This document shows positions 17,601 through 27,448 of a DNA stretch of 64,000 bases, in pieces (the stretch's first letter is position 1; the number at the start of each line of letters is the position of its first letter). The translations under genes were made by a program, and so were the position numbers. Where the stretch lies: contig LANB01000001.1 of assembly GCA_000964245.1 (NCBI GenBank), positions 62,001 to 126,000 on the forward strand. Reading direction: 5' to 3'. The notes beneath the pieces are model-generated. The model ran no database searches. It saw only the letters and a list, made by a program, of their open reading frames with translations, and was not told the origin of the DNA. This DNA comes from Cellvibrionaceae bacterium 1162T.S.0a.05 (GTDB lineage Bacteria > Pseudomonadota > Gammaproteobacteria > Pseudomonadales > Cellvibrionaceae).

Positions 17601-20150
17601 ATGCCCTCTCTCAGTAGGTTAGCTTTCTTCGGATTCATTCTAATAATTTGTGCCTGCGGTGGCGATTCATCTCGCTTGGACAAGAACAACAATGCTCCAT
17701 CAGTTCAAACTTGTGATGCGCGAAAATATAAACAATCGACAGGGATCGCGCTGAATAAACTCAATCTAGCATCCGCTCATCCGCTAATCACTGATCTTGA
17801 ATTCTTGCCAGGCAGGAACGATGTTTTTTACGTAACGCAACAAACAGGTGAAATAAGCCGTATCGAGGCAAACGGCAGTACTTATTCGTCAGAATTACTT
17901 TTTGATTTACGCGAATTTTACGATGTCTATTATTCACCTGAGGGACCCGGCAGTTGTCACGAATGCGGCCTGTACGATCTGGCTTTTCATCCTGACTTTG
18001 AAAGCAACGGTTACATTTATTTATCTTTTACCGAAGGTGGCCACGATGACCAAGCATTGCACTCCCATGTTTCCCGCTTTGTACTCGAAAATGACGGACA
18101 ATCAGTTTTATTGACCGCAGACGCCCGCCCGCTTCGCGAAGAAATCTACTCACAACAACAGCCTTCATGGATTCACAACAACGGCAAGCTGCGCTTTGGG
18201 CCGGATGGGTACTTGTACATTGGATTCGGAGATGGTGGTGTTAGTCAACATGCGCAAGATCCCAGCAACGTTTTTGGTTCGATTCTGCGCTTGACCGCAG
18301 AAGGACAACCCGCACCAGACAATGCCGTACCCCAGGGCCTTGCAGAAATTTTTGCTTACGGATTTCGCAACCCCTGGTCCTGGTCTTTTGATAAGTTAAC
18401 AGGGGATTTATGGTTGGGTGATGTCGGCTGGACCCGGATTGAAGAAATCAACCGTGTTGTCAACGGCGGTAATTATGGCTGGCCTTGCTTTGAAGGTTTG
18501 CGCGAGAATGAAGTCTGCAGCGCAACCGAAAAGCTCATTTCACCTTTAATTAATTATCACCATGTCGAAGGCCGATCTGTTACTGGCGGTTATGTCTATC
18601 GCGGGCAAGCTCTTGGAGACCTTTACGGTTTTTACATTTTTGGTGATTTTGTATCGGGGACACTCTGGAGTTTGGATACTGAAGCCCTGACTTCTGCAGA
18701 TTACAGGCAAATCGCCAGCACCAATTTGCAAATATCCGCGTTTGCGGAAGACCACGATGGTGAACTGTTTGTTCTCGACTATTTTACCGGTGACATTTAT
18801 CAACTGGCTGAACCACAAATCGAAAGTGAAACAGAAACCCTTCCACGAACACTTTCCAGGACCGGCTGCGTTAACATGGCCGACCCCACCCAGCCTATGG
18901 ACGGTGTTCTCGCCTACGAAATTAACGAAAGTTTTTGGTCCGACAATGCCGAAAAAACCCGATTTATGGCTATTCCTGAAGGAGAAAAAATTGATATCCA
19001 AAATGATGGTGATTTCGCTTTCCCCGCCGGCACCATACTGATCAAGAATTTCTTTCTCGATGAAAAATTTATTGAAACGCGTCTATTGCTCAAGCAAGCA
19101 GACAGTGGATGGAGTGGCTATAGCTACAAGTGGAATGCCGAGCAAACAGAAGCGTTCCTGTTAGACACATGGCTGGACGAAGAACTGGCACAGCAGACTT
19201 GGCACTATCCAGCAAGCGGCGAATGCAAGGCCTGCCACACCGCTGCCGCCGGGTTTGCACTCGGCCTTGAAGTTGCGCAACTAAACCGTGAACGTATTCT
19301 CAATGACGGCAGGCAAGTAAACCAACTACATCTGTTTTCCGAACTGGAATTATTTTCGTCAGACATCTCTGTATGGATGAATACTGCCCTGGTCAGCAGC
19401 AGTGATGACAGTGAAGATCTCGATGCGCGGGCACGTTCATATTTACACAGTAATTGCGCACAATGTCACCGACCTGGAGGCACCACTCAAGCCTCGCTGG
19501 ATTTTCGCTACGATACACATTTACCACAGAGCAACGCCTGCGGTGCTCTCCCCCTTCACGGCAATTTGGAACTTGCAGCCCCCTTTATCGTCGATCCTGG
19601 CTTTGCAGATAACTCGATACTCTTGCAACGCATCAGTCGCAGGGATGAAGGACAAATGCCACCACTCGCAAGCCAGCTAATCGATATTCACGCAGTACAA
19701 TTGATCGCAGACTGGATCAATTCTCTTGAATATTGCGAAGCCATTGTTGGCCCCATTGAATTTTCTTATGCCTTAAAAAATATCGACAGTTCACAGTACT
19801 TGTTAGCCAATAACGGACAACTAACACTTCTCGACACCAGAGATTCACCCACTGCGAACAGCGAAGCGCTGTGGAAACTTGAAGCCGCCGTAGAAAAATA
19901 CTATCGCATTACAAATATTGCCTCGCCCAATTCACACTTACACACCGAGCAGCCAGGCATACACTTTGGACGAGCACCTGTTTATTGGTTGAGTGCAATG
20001 TGGGAGTTTGTTCCAGACGATGAGTTATGGTTAATTCGCAACCGCTGGCGTCACGACCAATTCATTGGCGTTGTCAATGGTGAAGTGGTTCTCGGTGCAG
20101 CTCTCGAAAACCGGGAAGCCTATCTCTGGGACTTTGAACCTGTCCCCTAA
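17601..20150 (+). CDS. Lipoprotein with PQQ-type sugar dehydrogenase, diheme cytochrome c and trefoil-like regions
   Basis: I start at ATG 17601 so that a lipoprotein signal leads the protein (lipobox ending ICAC, then GGDSS); an in-frame ATG at 17568 is possible, and neither has a good ribosome site. Residues about 60-410 resemble soluble aldose/sorbosone dehydrogenases (GLYDLAFHPDF, WIHNNGKLRFGPDGYLYIGFGDGG, YGFRNPWSWSFD, GDVGWTRIEEIN). Next comes a region like the SO2930-type diheme cytochromes, with CKACH at 19224-19238 and CAQCH at 19455-19469 plus GQMPPL as a likely axial Met. The last 110 residues look like a trefoil carbohydrate-binding region (SSQYLLANNG, WKLEAA, YRITNIAS, WEFVPD). 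It would oxidise sugars and pass electrons to heme on the outer-membrane or periplasmic surface. It is convergent with the GH62 gene. Confidence 0.8.
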   Translation: MPSLSRLAFFGFILIICACGGDSSRLDKNNNAPSVQTCDARKYKQSTGIALNKLNLASAHPLITDLEFLPGRNDVFYVTQQTGEISRIEANGSTYSSELLFDLREFYDVYYSPEGPGSCHECGLYDLAFHPDFESNGYIYLSFTEGGHDDQALHSHVSRFVLENDGQSVLLTADARPLREEIYSQQQPSWIHNNGKLRFGPDGYLYIGFGDGGVSQHAQDPSNVFGSILRLTAEGQPAPDNAVPQGLAEIFAYGFRNPWSWSFDKLTGDLWLGDVGWTRIEEINRVVNGGNYGWPCFEGLRENEVCSATEKLISPLINYHHVEGRSVTGGYVYRGQALGDLYGFYIFGDFVSGTLWSLDTEALTSADYRQIASTNLQISAFAEDHDGELFVLDYFTGDIYQLAEPQIESETETLPRTLSRTGCVNMADPTQPMDGVLAYEINESFWSDNAEKTRFMAIPEGEKIDIQNDGDFAFPAGTILIKNFFLDEKFIETRLLLKQADSGWSGYSYKWNAEQTEAFLLDTWLDEELAQQTWHYPASGECKACHTAAAGFALGLEVAQLNRERILNDGRQVNQLHLFSELELFSSDISVWMNTALVSSSDDSEDLDARARSYLHSNCAQCHRPGGTTQASLDFRYDTHLPQSNACGALPLHGNLELAAPFIVDPGFADNSILLQRISRRDEGQMPPLASQLIDIHAVQLIADWINSLEYCEAIVGPIEFSYALKNIDSSQYLLANNGQLTLLDTRDSPTANSEALWKLEAAVEKYYRITNIASPNSHLHTEQPGIHFGRAPVYWLSAMWEFVPDDELWLIRNRWRHDQFIGVVNGEVVLGAALENREAYLWDFEPVP

Positions 20151-20170
20151 TTGGAACGGGGCCAGAGATT

Positions 20171-20203
20171 AAAATAAAACGGCCTTTGCATTTGCTCCGG
20201 CCG
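20171..20203 (-). terminator. Probable terminator of the GH62 gene
   Basis: On the minus strand, downstream of the GH62 stop, CGGCC and GGCCG arms (20199-20203 and 20180-20184) with a 14-base loop are followed by TTTTATTTTA. The stem is short, so efficiency is uncertain. Confidence 0.45.
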
Positions 20204-20231
20204 CTTTATACAAACAGCTAAATCTGGCACT

Positions 20232-22367
20232 TTAATTGTGAGACAGTATCCCAAGACGATAGGGAATATGGCTGTATTCCGATGCGCTACCCGCTTGACC
20301 TTGATATAAAAATTGTAGATTACACGGATCAATAGTCAGGCGTTCGTCGTAACCTGAACGGATTAATTCTCCGTGGCTAATGCCATTCGCCCATTGCCCT
20401 TGCGACCAAACCACATTGTTATTCCCCGCGAAAGGATTATTCTCGGTATCGGCCAAAGGCGTCCAAGGGCCATCAAGACTGGGCGCCGTCCACGAACGGA
20501 AAAAGCGCGGGCCGGAAATATAGGCCTCTACTAACAACAAATATTGGTTTTGGCCATCCACTTTATACACGTTCGCGGCTTCAAATAGATAATTTGCTCC
20601 ACGGTTGTCTTCCATTACAACAGAATAGCCAGAAAAATTCGGGAAGTTTGCAATCGATGTTTTCGACATATAGAGCACGCCATCATCCCGCGAGAAAAAC
20701 AAATAACAATTCGCATCATCACAGATTACCCAAAAATCGAGTGCTCCATTGGGTTCACCAGCCAACAAAGGGCGTTTGGCAGACCAACTGTATGGATCAC
20801 TGATGTCCGTCGTCGTCGCATACGCACCGCCCCATTGAGTGATTTGATACCACAAACCATGGGGCCTGAAGTAAAACACCTGAGGAGCGACGGCGTTACC
20901 CATTGTTGTGTTGCGCATAGACGTTTGCGGCGCTGCATCGGCTTGCGAGAAATCGTTGAAGTTAAAATAAATCGAGCCCCATTGATCCAGAGTAGTATCA
21001 AATACCGTCGCATAGACGTGATACAAGCCGTTGTATTGCACGATGGTGGGATCTTTCACGGATGCCCAGTTTGATTGGTTTGGTCCGATCAACGCGGCGC
21101 TCGACGTCCAATTAAATTGCGATGGCAAACTGCAACTTTCACTGCCTCCACCCAAAGGAAAGCCAAAGCCAATAGAGCCGTTACAATGCAGCATTTCAGA
21201 ATAAGAACCTCCGCCACACGAGCCTGAGTAGGCACCGGTATTATCCGCCTGATCCTCCGCTTGATAGACCACCCCATTTGCAACCAGATAATCCACCTGC
21301 ACATCGCGATCGCCACCATCATTTACAAATGCGACCCGAACTTCACCGGTGGCGTTAGTGCTCGCCGAGTAATCCATCATATTGCTTGAGAGCGTCCAAC
21401 TTTGTATTGTTTGCCCCCCCACTTGCAGATTAACAACTTCATCACCCACGGCACCGCGCATCCGCACGGTAAGCGTATGGATACCACCAGAACTTGATGA
21501 AGAACTGCTTGAACTGGAACTGCTGTTTGAACTGGAACTGCTGCTGGATGAACTATTTCCACCAATACTAATATTCCCACTATCAACACTAAAAATGACG
21601 CGATCCAGCGCCGCACCGTCTTCACGTCTCTGCAAACTGAAGGTGTGTAAACCCGCTGACACGTTTTCAAAACGCAAAAGATCGAGAGTATCCCATCCGC
21701 TGGTTGCGACATTGTTTTGTGTTGCCCAATTTCCGGAATCGAGTTTGTAGTAAAACGAGTCATCATTTCCATTTGCAAGGTTTGCAACAATGCTGATATC
21801 GACGGACGTGTTTTGCGACAAGGTAAAATCAACTGTAACCCGGCCACTTTGATTGTCGGATGCTGTATTCAGAATTTGATGACTGCCGTTGTTCGGCCAA
21901 CTGATAAATTGACCGCCCGACGCAGCAACATCGCTTTGAACACTGAAGGGAGAGAAAGCATTCTGGTTCGCGAGTGATTCCAGCTCAATACTCAAGGAAG
22001 CACCAGCACCGGAAGAACTTGAACTACTGGCCGAGCTACTGGAACTGGTTGAACTACTCGAAGAACTACTCGAGGAACTACTCGAAGAACTACTTGAAGA
22101 ACTGCTACTCGAACTATTATTACCCTGGCCACATTCAAGACCACCGTTACTCCATTGACCCTGATTTTCACAGGTTAGCTGACCAATACAACTTTGACCG
22201 TTTTCGTAGCCCCAGCCACTGTCCTGGTTTTCGCAAACCGGCCACAGTCCATCACCATACCAATTACATTGGCATTCGGTTTGTGCCTGAACACGGGTTG
22301 AAAGTGTCATTATCAGGGAAAGAGAAAGTGTGAATAAAAAATAAGTGTTAAAAGGGAGTATTCGCAT
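20232..22367 (-). CDS. Secreted GH62 alpha-L-arabinofuranosidase with CBM10, CBM6/35-like and CBM60 modules
   Basis: The ATG at 22367 is preferred over one at 22436 because it opens a signal peptide (TRVQA-Q) and has GGGGA upstream. Modules in order: CBM10 at about 31-80 (CNWYGDGLWPVC, SGWGYENGQSCIG), poly-Ser, a CBM6/35-like sandwich at about 122-265, poly-Ser, CBM60 at about 294-405 (VNDGG, GSCGGGSYSEMLHCNG), and the GH62 five-bladed propeller at 412-711. Family landmarks are VKDPTIV (base D439), LDFWVICDD (D544), YLFEAANVYKV (acid E596) and ISHGELIR..TIDPCNLQFLYQG. It removes arabinose side groups from xylan; CBM10 would tether it to crystalline cellulose and CBM60 to xylan. It complements the GH11 enzyme at 39623. 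Confidence 0.93.
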   Translation of the reverse strand: MRILPFNTYFLFTLSLSLIMTLSTRVQAQTECQCNWYGDGLWPVCENQDSGWGYENGQSCIGQLTCENQGQWSNGGLECGQGNNSSSSSSSSSSSSSSSSSSSSSSTSSSSSASSSSSSGAGASLSIELESLANQNAFSPFSVQSDVAASGGQFISWPNNGSHQILNTASDNQSGRVTVDFTLSQNTSVDISIVANLANGNDDSFYYKLDSGNWATQNNVATSGWDTLDLLRFENVSAGLHTFSLQRREDGAALDRVIFSVDSGNISIGGNSSSSSSSSSNSSSSSSSSSSSSGGIHTLTVRMRGAVGDEVVNLQVGGQTIQSWTLSSNMMDYSASTNATGEVRVAFVNDGGDRDVQVDYLVANGVVYQAEDQADNTGAYSGSCGGGSYSEMLHCNGSIGFGFPLGGGSESCSLPSQFNWTSSAALIGPNQSNWASVKDPTIVQYNGLYHVYATVFDTTLDQWGSIYFNFNDFSQADAAPQTSMRNTTMGNAVAPQVFYFRPHGLWYQITQWGGAYATTTDISDPYSWSAKRPLLAGEPNGALDFWVICDDANCYLFFSRDDGVLYMSKTSIANFPNFSGYSVVMEDNRGANYLFEAANVYKVDGQNQYLLLVEAYISGPRFFRSWTAPSLDGPWTPLADTENNPFAGNNNVVWSQGQWANGISHGELIRSGYDERLTIDPCNLQFLYQGQAGSASEYSHIPYRLGILSHN
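21490..21560 (-). repeat. Poly-Ser linker 2 of GH62 enzyme, AGTTCN repeats
   Basis: In the coding (minus) strand the linker is built from alternating AGT/AGC and TCN codons, giving degenerate hexamers AGTTCC and AGTTCA with two Asn interruptions. It separates the CBM6/35-like and CBM60 modules. The antisense reading is a Leu/Glu-rich open frame with no biological support. Confidence 0.8.
22010..22118 (-). repeat. Poly-Ser linker 1 of GH62 enzyme, 12-bp tandem repeats
   Basis: The coding strand contains tandem copies of a 12-bp unit AGTAGTTCNTCG (Ser-Ser-Ser-Ser), at least three and a half in a row, flanked by less regular Ser codons with single Thr and Ala interruptions. It joins CBM10 to the CBM6/35-like module. 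Such units can change copy number by slippage without breaking the frame. Confidence 0.8.
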
Positions 22368-22892
22368 AATGATGTCCCCACTGTTTTGCAAACATGATTT
22401 TGATTTGATTATTTTAATGGAGGACCAGAACGACAAAGGCCAGATGCATTGCTTGATAGCTCAACGCCCTGACCACTCTGGATCCAGCCGGCTCGCGCGC
22501 AACATTACTAGATAAAAAACAGCATACCTTTTTCGTAATATAATACGACAACAGAATTGTATATTAAATTATTATATGATGATATGGAGGCATCGTATTT
22601 ATGAGACAGGGTAAACAACGGGGAAACTGCACGCTCAAAAGGCGAATTAATGTTTCAAAACAAATCAAAATGAAGCATTTTCAAACACTGACTTCCCTGC
22701 CCAAACATCGATGACGGAAGGACGCCGCTAATCCCAATTGTTTGCTCGATGGCAGACACATTGACACCAACAAAAAGTGTGGGAGCTGATTCAACGCATT
22801 CAACTTCAGCAATTTGCCTAAGGCTCAAAGTCGATTGCTCACTTGAACTATTGCACTCACCTAAAGAGGAAGCCTGGTTAAATAAGCAGGAA
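22368..22892. other. Intergenic region between GH62 and fumC
   Basis: This stretch carries the GH62 promoter and, on the plus strand, an AT-rich segment (22530-22585) leading to GGAGG and a 37-codon open frame at 22601. Nothing else was recognised, and no terminator for fumC was found. Confidence 0.5.
22601..22714 (+). CDS. Possible small basic protein (37 aa)
   Basis: An ATG with GGAGG ten bases upstream opens a 37-codon frame, MRQGKQRGNCTLKRR onward, ending in LPKHR. The product would be strongly basic with a single Cys. An AT-rich segment with TATAAT at 22539-22544 lies upstream. I do not recognise the protein, and frames of this size arise by chance, so the ribosome site is the only real support. 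Confidence 0.2.
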   Translation: MRQGKQRGNCTLKRRINVSKQIKMKHFQTLTSLPKHR

Positions 22893-24302
22893 TCAGTTTT
22901 CTGATGTTTTCGTCATCAAAAGTACATCAACCCAAGCGTCATATTCTTTTGCATCCACATAGCCTGACTCGATAGCGGCTTGTTTAAGACTGAGGTTTTT
23001 AGCTTCCGCCAATTTGGCAATTTCAGCGGCTTTATCGTAACCAATGTGTCGATTCAACGCGGTCACTAACATCAAGTTGCGTTCAAGGTTGGCGTCAATA
23101 CGCTCTCTATTGGGTTTCAAACCCTGCAAGCAACCATAATTAAAAGCGTGCATAGCATCCGCTAATAACACCGTGCTCTCCATAACATTATGTAAAATCA
23201 CAGGCTTATAAGCATTAAGCTGAAAGTTTCCCTGGCTACCGCCGAAAGCCACCGTTGCGTCATTTCCAAAAACCTGAGCGCAAACCATACTTAGCGCTTC
23301 GCATTGTGTTGGGTTAACCTTGCCAGGCATGATCGACGAGCCCGGTTCATTTTTGGGTAATATAAGTTCACCGATGCCACAACGTGGGCCACTCGCCAGC
23401 CAGCGTATGTCATTCGCAATTTTTAATAAGGCCACAGCGAGTGTACGTAGAGATGCCGAGAATTCCACCAAAGGATCATGACTTGAAAGAGCAAAAAATT
23501 TATTCGTATTCGCTGTAAAAGGAATAACACAGAGGTTGTAAAGTGTATCCGCAACTTTTGATGCGAAATCAGGGTGGCAATTAAGCCCTGTGCCGACCGC
23601 TGTACCGCCAATCGCAAGAGCGTGCAAAGCATCCAGTTTGCTAATTAATGCCGCCTTAGCAAAACGCAGCTGCGCAAGCCAACCTGAAATTTCCTGCCCC
23701 AGGGTTAAGGGCGCGGCATCCTGCAAATGTGTCCGGCCACTTTTTACGATAGCGCTGAAAGCCTCGACTTTATTTTCCAATTCCGTTTCAAATAAGGACA
23801 GCTCCTCTTCTAATCGATCATGAAACACATCCAGCACGGCTATATGCATCACGCTCGGAAAAACGTCATTGGAGGACTGACCCATATTGACATGATCATT
23901 AGGATGCACGGGCGATTTACTTCCCAGATTCGCTCCCAGAATCTCATTGGCGCGATTTGCAATGACCTCATTCGCATTCATGTTGCTGTGCGTACCGGAA
24001 CCTGTCTGGAAGACTCCCAGTGGAAAGTGTGCATCCCATTGGCCCTTACTCACTTCATTGGCCGCGGAGACGATTGCGTCCGCCAGTTCTTTGTTTAACA
24101 AGCCCAATTCAGCGTTGGTTTGCGCGGCTGCAGCCTTTACTAATCCAAAGGCTTTTACAACCGGTCGCTGCCAAACAAAAGGGGCACCGCCAATAGCAAA
24201 ATGCACCAAAGAGCGTTGGGTCTGTGCGCCCCAATAACAATCGGCCGGGACTTCAATCTCCCCCATTGAGTCACTTTCTATACGGTGGGCATTTTTAGTC
24301 AT
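22893..24302 (-). CDS. fumC: Fumarate hydratase class II
   Basis: The 469-residue protein is full length for class II fumarase, a cytoplasmic homotetramer that interconverts fumarate and malate in the TCA cycle without an iron-sulfur cluster. The family signature [15 protein letters not shown] is intact, as are the [33 protein letters not shown] and SGRTHLQDA motifs that build the shared active site. It lies 15 bp downstream of acnA on the same strand, so two TCA enzymes are probably cotranscribed. Class II enzymes resist oxidative damage, which would suit an aerobic bacterium. Confidence 0.96.
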   Translation of the reverse strand: MTKNAHRIESDSMGEIEVPADCYWGAQTQRSLVHFAIGGAPFVWQRPVVKAFGLVKAAAAQTNAELGLLNKELADAIVSAANEVSKGQWDAHFPLGVFQTGSGTHSNMNANEVIANRANEILGANLGSKSPVHPNDHVNMGQSSNDVFPSVMHIAVLDVFHDRLEEELSLFETELENKVEAFSAIVKSGRTHLQDAAPLTLGQEISGWLAQLRFAKAALISKLDALHALAIGGTAVGTGLNCHPDFASKVADTLYNLCVIPFTANTNKFFALSSHDPLVEFSASLRTLAVALLKIANDIRWLASGPRCGIGELILPKNEPGSSIMPGKVNPTQCEALSMVCAQVFGNDATVAFGGSQGNFQLNAYKPVILHNVMESTVLLADAMHAFNYGCLQGLKPNRERIDANLERNLMLVTALNRHIGYDKAAEIAKLAEAKNLSLKQAAIESGYVDAKEYDAWVDVLLMTKTSEN

Positions 24303-24317
24303 TATGCGTGGTCACTA

Positions 24318-27122
24318 TTAGGTTGAAGATGATTGCGCAAGTTTTCGCACAACAGTATGCAAGATTCCTCCATTACGGTAATACTCCCACTCGGCTGCGG
24401 CGTCGATTCGTACTTTTACTGTGAAGCGTGTTTCCTTGCCATCTTCCTTACGTGCAATTAATTCAAGCTCGTTGTCGCCCTCCTTCAGCACCGTCGCAAA
24501 ACTGAAAACTTCTTCACCATTTAATTCCAGACTCGCTGCATTTTCTCCCTCTTTAAATTGCAAAGGCAGTACGCCAAACCCCACCAGATTGGAACGGTGA
24601 ATGCGCTCAAAACTTTCAGCCAATACCACTTCGATACCGAGTAACTTACTGCCCTTCGCAGCCCAATCGCGGCTCGAGCCCGTTCCGTATTCTTTACCCG
24701 CCAACACAATCAACGGAGTATTATCCTCCCGGTATTTCATAGCAGCATCGTAAATTGGCATAACCGTATTGTCGGGCAAATAACGTGTATAGCCCCCAAC
24801 TGTATCGGGAGCCAACTGGTTACGCAGCCGAACATTGGCAAAGGTGCCTCGCATCATCACCTCGTGGTTGCCGCGCCGCGAGCCAAGGCTGTTAAAGTCA
24901 GGAGCGTGAACGCCTTGCTCAATCAAATATTTTCCAGCAGGACTGTCCGGGTGAATTGCGCCGGCGGGAGAAATATGATCAGTGGTTATCGAGTCCCCAA
25001 CCTTGACCAAACAGCGTGCATTCTTCAAAGCCGAAATACTTTCGGGCTCGGATTTTAGATGAGTAAAAAAGGGCGGGTTTTTAATGTAGGTCGACGCGGG
25101 CCAGGTGTAGGTGCGCGCTTCGCTTACCGGCAAATTTTGCCACTGTTCTGTACCCGCGAAGACATCGGCATATTTTTCTTTGAACAGTGTATTGCTAATC
25201 ACTCTGTCTACCAAAGCATTAATTTCTGATTGCGTGGGCCATATATCGCGCAAATACACGGCTTCGCCATTTTCCCGCTTACCAAGAGGCTCGTTAATCA
25301 AATCGATATGCATTGTTCCCGCGAGCGCATACGCAACAACAAGCGGCGGTGATGCCAGATAATTTGCCTTCACATCGGCATGAATACGGCCCTCAAAATT
25401 GCGATTGCCGGACAGTACGGAAGCGACCAATAAATCATTTTTCTGAATGGCTTCTTTAATCGATTCCGGTAAAGGCCCCGAGTTTCCAATGCATGTTGTA
25501 CAACCAAAGCCCACAACGTGAAAGCCGAGGGCTTCAAGGTCATCCTTCAAATCCGCTGCCGTAAGATAGGCTGGTACCACCTGTGAACCTGGCGCCATTG
25601 AGGTTTTAACCCAGGGTTTCACTTGCAAGCCCAGTTCTCGCGCCTTTTTCGCGACCAGGCCGGCAGCCAACATCACAGATGGATTGGAGGTATTGGTACA
25701 GGATGTAATTGCCGCAATTACGACATCGCCATCCTTGAGTTTGAATTCGTGGCCACGATAAGCCACAAGCGCTTCCTGCGTTTCACTTTTTTCTTTTTGT
25801 GTACTCCCCCCTTCTGCACCAAAATCCGCTTCTGCTGACGCCGGGATCAAATTGGCCGTCGCTTCTTTACTTTCACGCAAATAATTTTCAAATTTTGTTT
25901 TGGCTTGCTTGAGGCTAATGCGATCTTGTGGGCGTTTGGGGCCCGCAATACTGGTTTCGACTTCACTCAGGTTCAAGCTTAATGACGCACTGTAGTTCGC
26001 TCGTATTTCTGGTCGACGCCACATTCCCTGAGCTTTTGCGTAGGCCTCAACCAATGCCAATTCCGCTTCAGTGCGGCCAGTAAGTGCCAGGTAATCCAGG
26101 GTCATTGTGTCGATAGGAAAAATACCAACGGTCGCACCGTATTCGGGTGCCATATTGGCAATGGTTGCGCGGTCGGCAATACTGAGATAATCAAGGCCGT
26201 CCCCATAAAACTCCACAAACTTGCTGACAACACCGTGAGCACGCAACATTTGCGTTACCGTTAACACCAAATCCGTCGCGGTCACACCTTCGCCCAGAGC
26301 GCCTTTTAATTCAAAGCCGACGACTTCAGGCAAGAGCATGCTAACGGGCTGCCCCAGCATTGCGGCTTCGGCTTCAATACCGCCAACACCCCAACCCAGC
26401 ACACCGAGGCCATTGATCATCGTAGTATGGCTATCCGTGCCCACGAGGGTGTCTGGCCAGGCAAACAATTTGCCGCCCATCTCGCCGCACATGACCACCT
26501 TACCGAGATATTCCAGATTCACCTGGTGAACGATGCCGGTGCCGGGCGGCACAACCCTGAAGTTTGAAAACGCTTTTTGCCCCCAGCGTAAAAAGTTATA
26601 GCGTTCCAGGTTTCGCTCAAATTCCTTGTCTGTATTTTTTTTCAATGCGTCTTCAGAGGCAAAGTAATCAACCATCACTGAGTGATCGATCACTAGGTCG
26701 ACGGGCACTTGTGGATTAATCACGTCGGCATCGCCGCCCAATTTGACAACGGCATCACGCATTGCGGCGAGATCAACCACCGCTGGCACACCAGTAAAAT
26801 CCTGGAGTACGACACGGGCCGGGCTAAAAGCAATTTCACTTGTCGGCACGCGATTCAGCTCTGCCGTACAAATGCTCTCGATATCCTGCTGCGTGACATT
26901 TACGCCATCTTCCTTACGCAACAGGTTTTCCAGAAGGATACGCCAGCAAAAAGGCAGTTTTTCAAGTGGGAATTTTTCCTGTAGGCGCGCCAACGAGTAA
27001 TAGTGGAACTCTTGTGCACCCACACGCAAAGTGTCAAGCGTATCGAAACTGTTAAGCGATACTTTTTCTACCTGTGTATTTGCATCATTCATCGCGTTAT
27101 CGACATTCGTATTTTTTGACAT
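24318..27122 (-). CDS. acnA: Aconitate hydratase A
   Basis: The start is set at ATG 27122 (934 residues) because GGAG precedes it; the reading frame continues upstream to 27248 but that part is unlike the family. The enzyme isomerises citrate to isocitrate. The [4Fe-4S] ligands are visible as Cys in ITSCTNTSNPSVM and the pair in GCTTCIGNSGPL. Other family motifs are LVGTDSHTTMINGLGVLGWGVGG, KVGDSITTDHISPAG and EYGTGSSRDWAAKG, the last in the C-terminal swivel domain. The size matches AcnA/IRP1-type aconitases, which in other bacteria also bind mRNA. It forms a likely operon with fumC. Confidence 0.96.
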   Translation of the reverse strand: MSKNTNVDNAMNDANTQVEKVSLNSFDTLDTLRVGAQEFHYYSLARLQEKFPLEKLPFCWRILLENLLRKEDGVNVTQQDIESICTAELNRVPTSEIAFSPARVVLQDFTGVPAVVDLAAMRDAVVKLGGDADVINPQVPVDLVIDHSVMVDYFASEDALKKNTDKEFERNLERYNFLRWGQKAFSNFRVVPPGTGIVHQVNLEYLGKVVMCGEMGGKLFAWPDTLVGTDSHTTMINGLGVLGWGVGGIEAEAAMLGQPVSMLLPEVVGFELKGALGEGVTATDLVLTVTQMLRAHGVVSKFVEFYGDGLDYLSIADRATIANMAPEYGATVGIFPIDTMTLDYLALTGRTEAELALVEAYAKAQGMWRRPEIRANYSASLSLNLSEVETSIAGPKRPQDRISLKQAKTKFENYLRESKEATANLIPASAEADFGAEGGSTQKEKSETQEALVAYRGHEFKLKDGDVVIAAITSCTNTSNPSVMLAAGLVAKKARELGLQVKPWVKTSMAPGSQVVPAYLTAADLKDDLEALGFHVVGFGCTTCIGNSGPLPESIKEAIQKNDLLVASVLSGNRNFEGRIHADVKANYLASPPLVVAYALAGTMHIDLINEPLGKRENGEAVYLRDIWPTQSEINALVDRVISNTLFKEKYADVFAGTEQWQNLPVSEARTYTWPASTYIKNPPFFTHLKSEPESISALKNARCLVKVGDSITTDHISPAGAIHPDSPAGKYLIEQGVHAPDFNSLGSRRGNHEVMMRGTFANVRLRNQLAPDTVGGYTRYLPDNTVMPIYDAAMKYREDNTPLIVLAGKEYGTGSSRDWAAKGSKLLGIEVVLAESFERIHRSNLVGFGVLPLQFKEGENAASLELNGEEVFSFATVLKEGDNELELIARKEDGKETRFTVKVRIDAAAEWEYYRNGGILHTVVRKLAQSSST

Positions 27123-27448
27123 GCTCTTCTCCGTAATAGCAATACCCAAAGGGTGGATTTCGGAAAGACAAGTTGAGACACTCTCACCGACATCAAGGCA
27201 TCCTGGATGCGAAATCGATTGAGGTGCATAGCGGCTATTGCCAGCCATGTAAGAGCGAAGATTATCGAATGCCTGGGCGGCGATGTCCAGCGTCGCTACC
27301 TGAAAAAAAGCTATAGATTTAATAGCCGGTTTTGAATGCTCACAATAATTGTGGCTTTTTTTTAACGACTCAATATGAAAAGGGTCGCGTCAGAAAGTGG
27401 GAAACCTTTACGAGCGGCTCCCCAACTTTCTACTGCAACCACAGAGGC
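27123..27448. other. Intergenic region upstream of acnA
   Basis: The promoter of the acnA-fumC unit should lie here. Near 27391-27430 there is an imperfect inverted repeat (AGAAAGTGGG / CCCCAACTTTCT) that may end the transcript of the upstream poly-Ser lipoprotein gene, though the T-tail is weak. No gene is supported. Confidence 0.45.

Noticed and set aside
21382-21750. Plus-strand Leu/Glu-rich open frame opposite the GH62 gene
   Set aside because: It is the antisense of the poly-Ser linker codons; it has no ribosome site and overlaps a clear GH62 gene.
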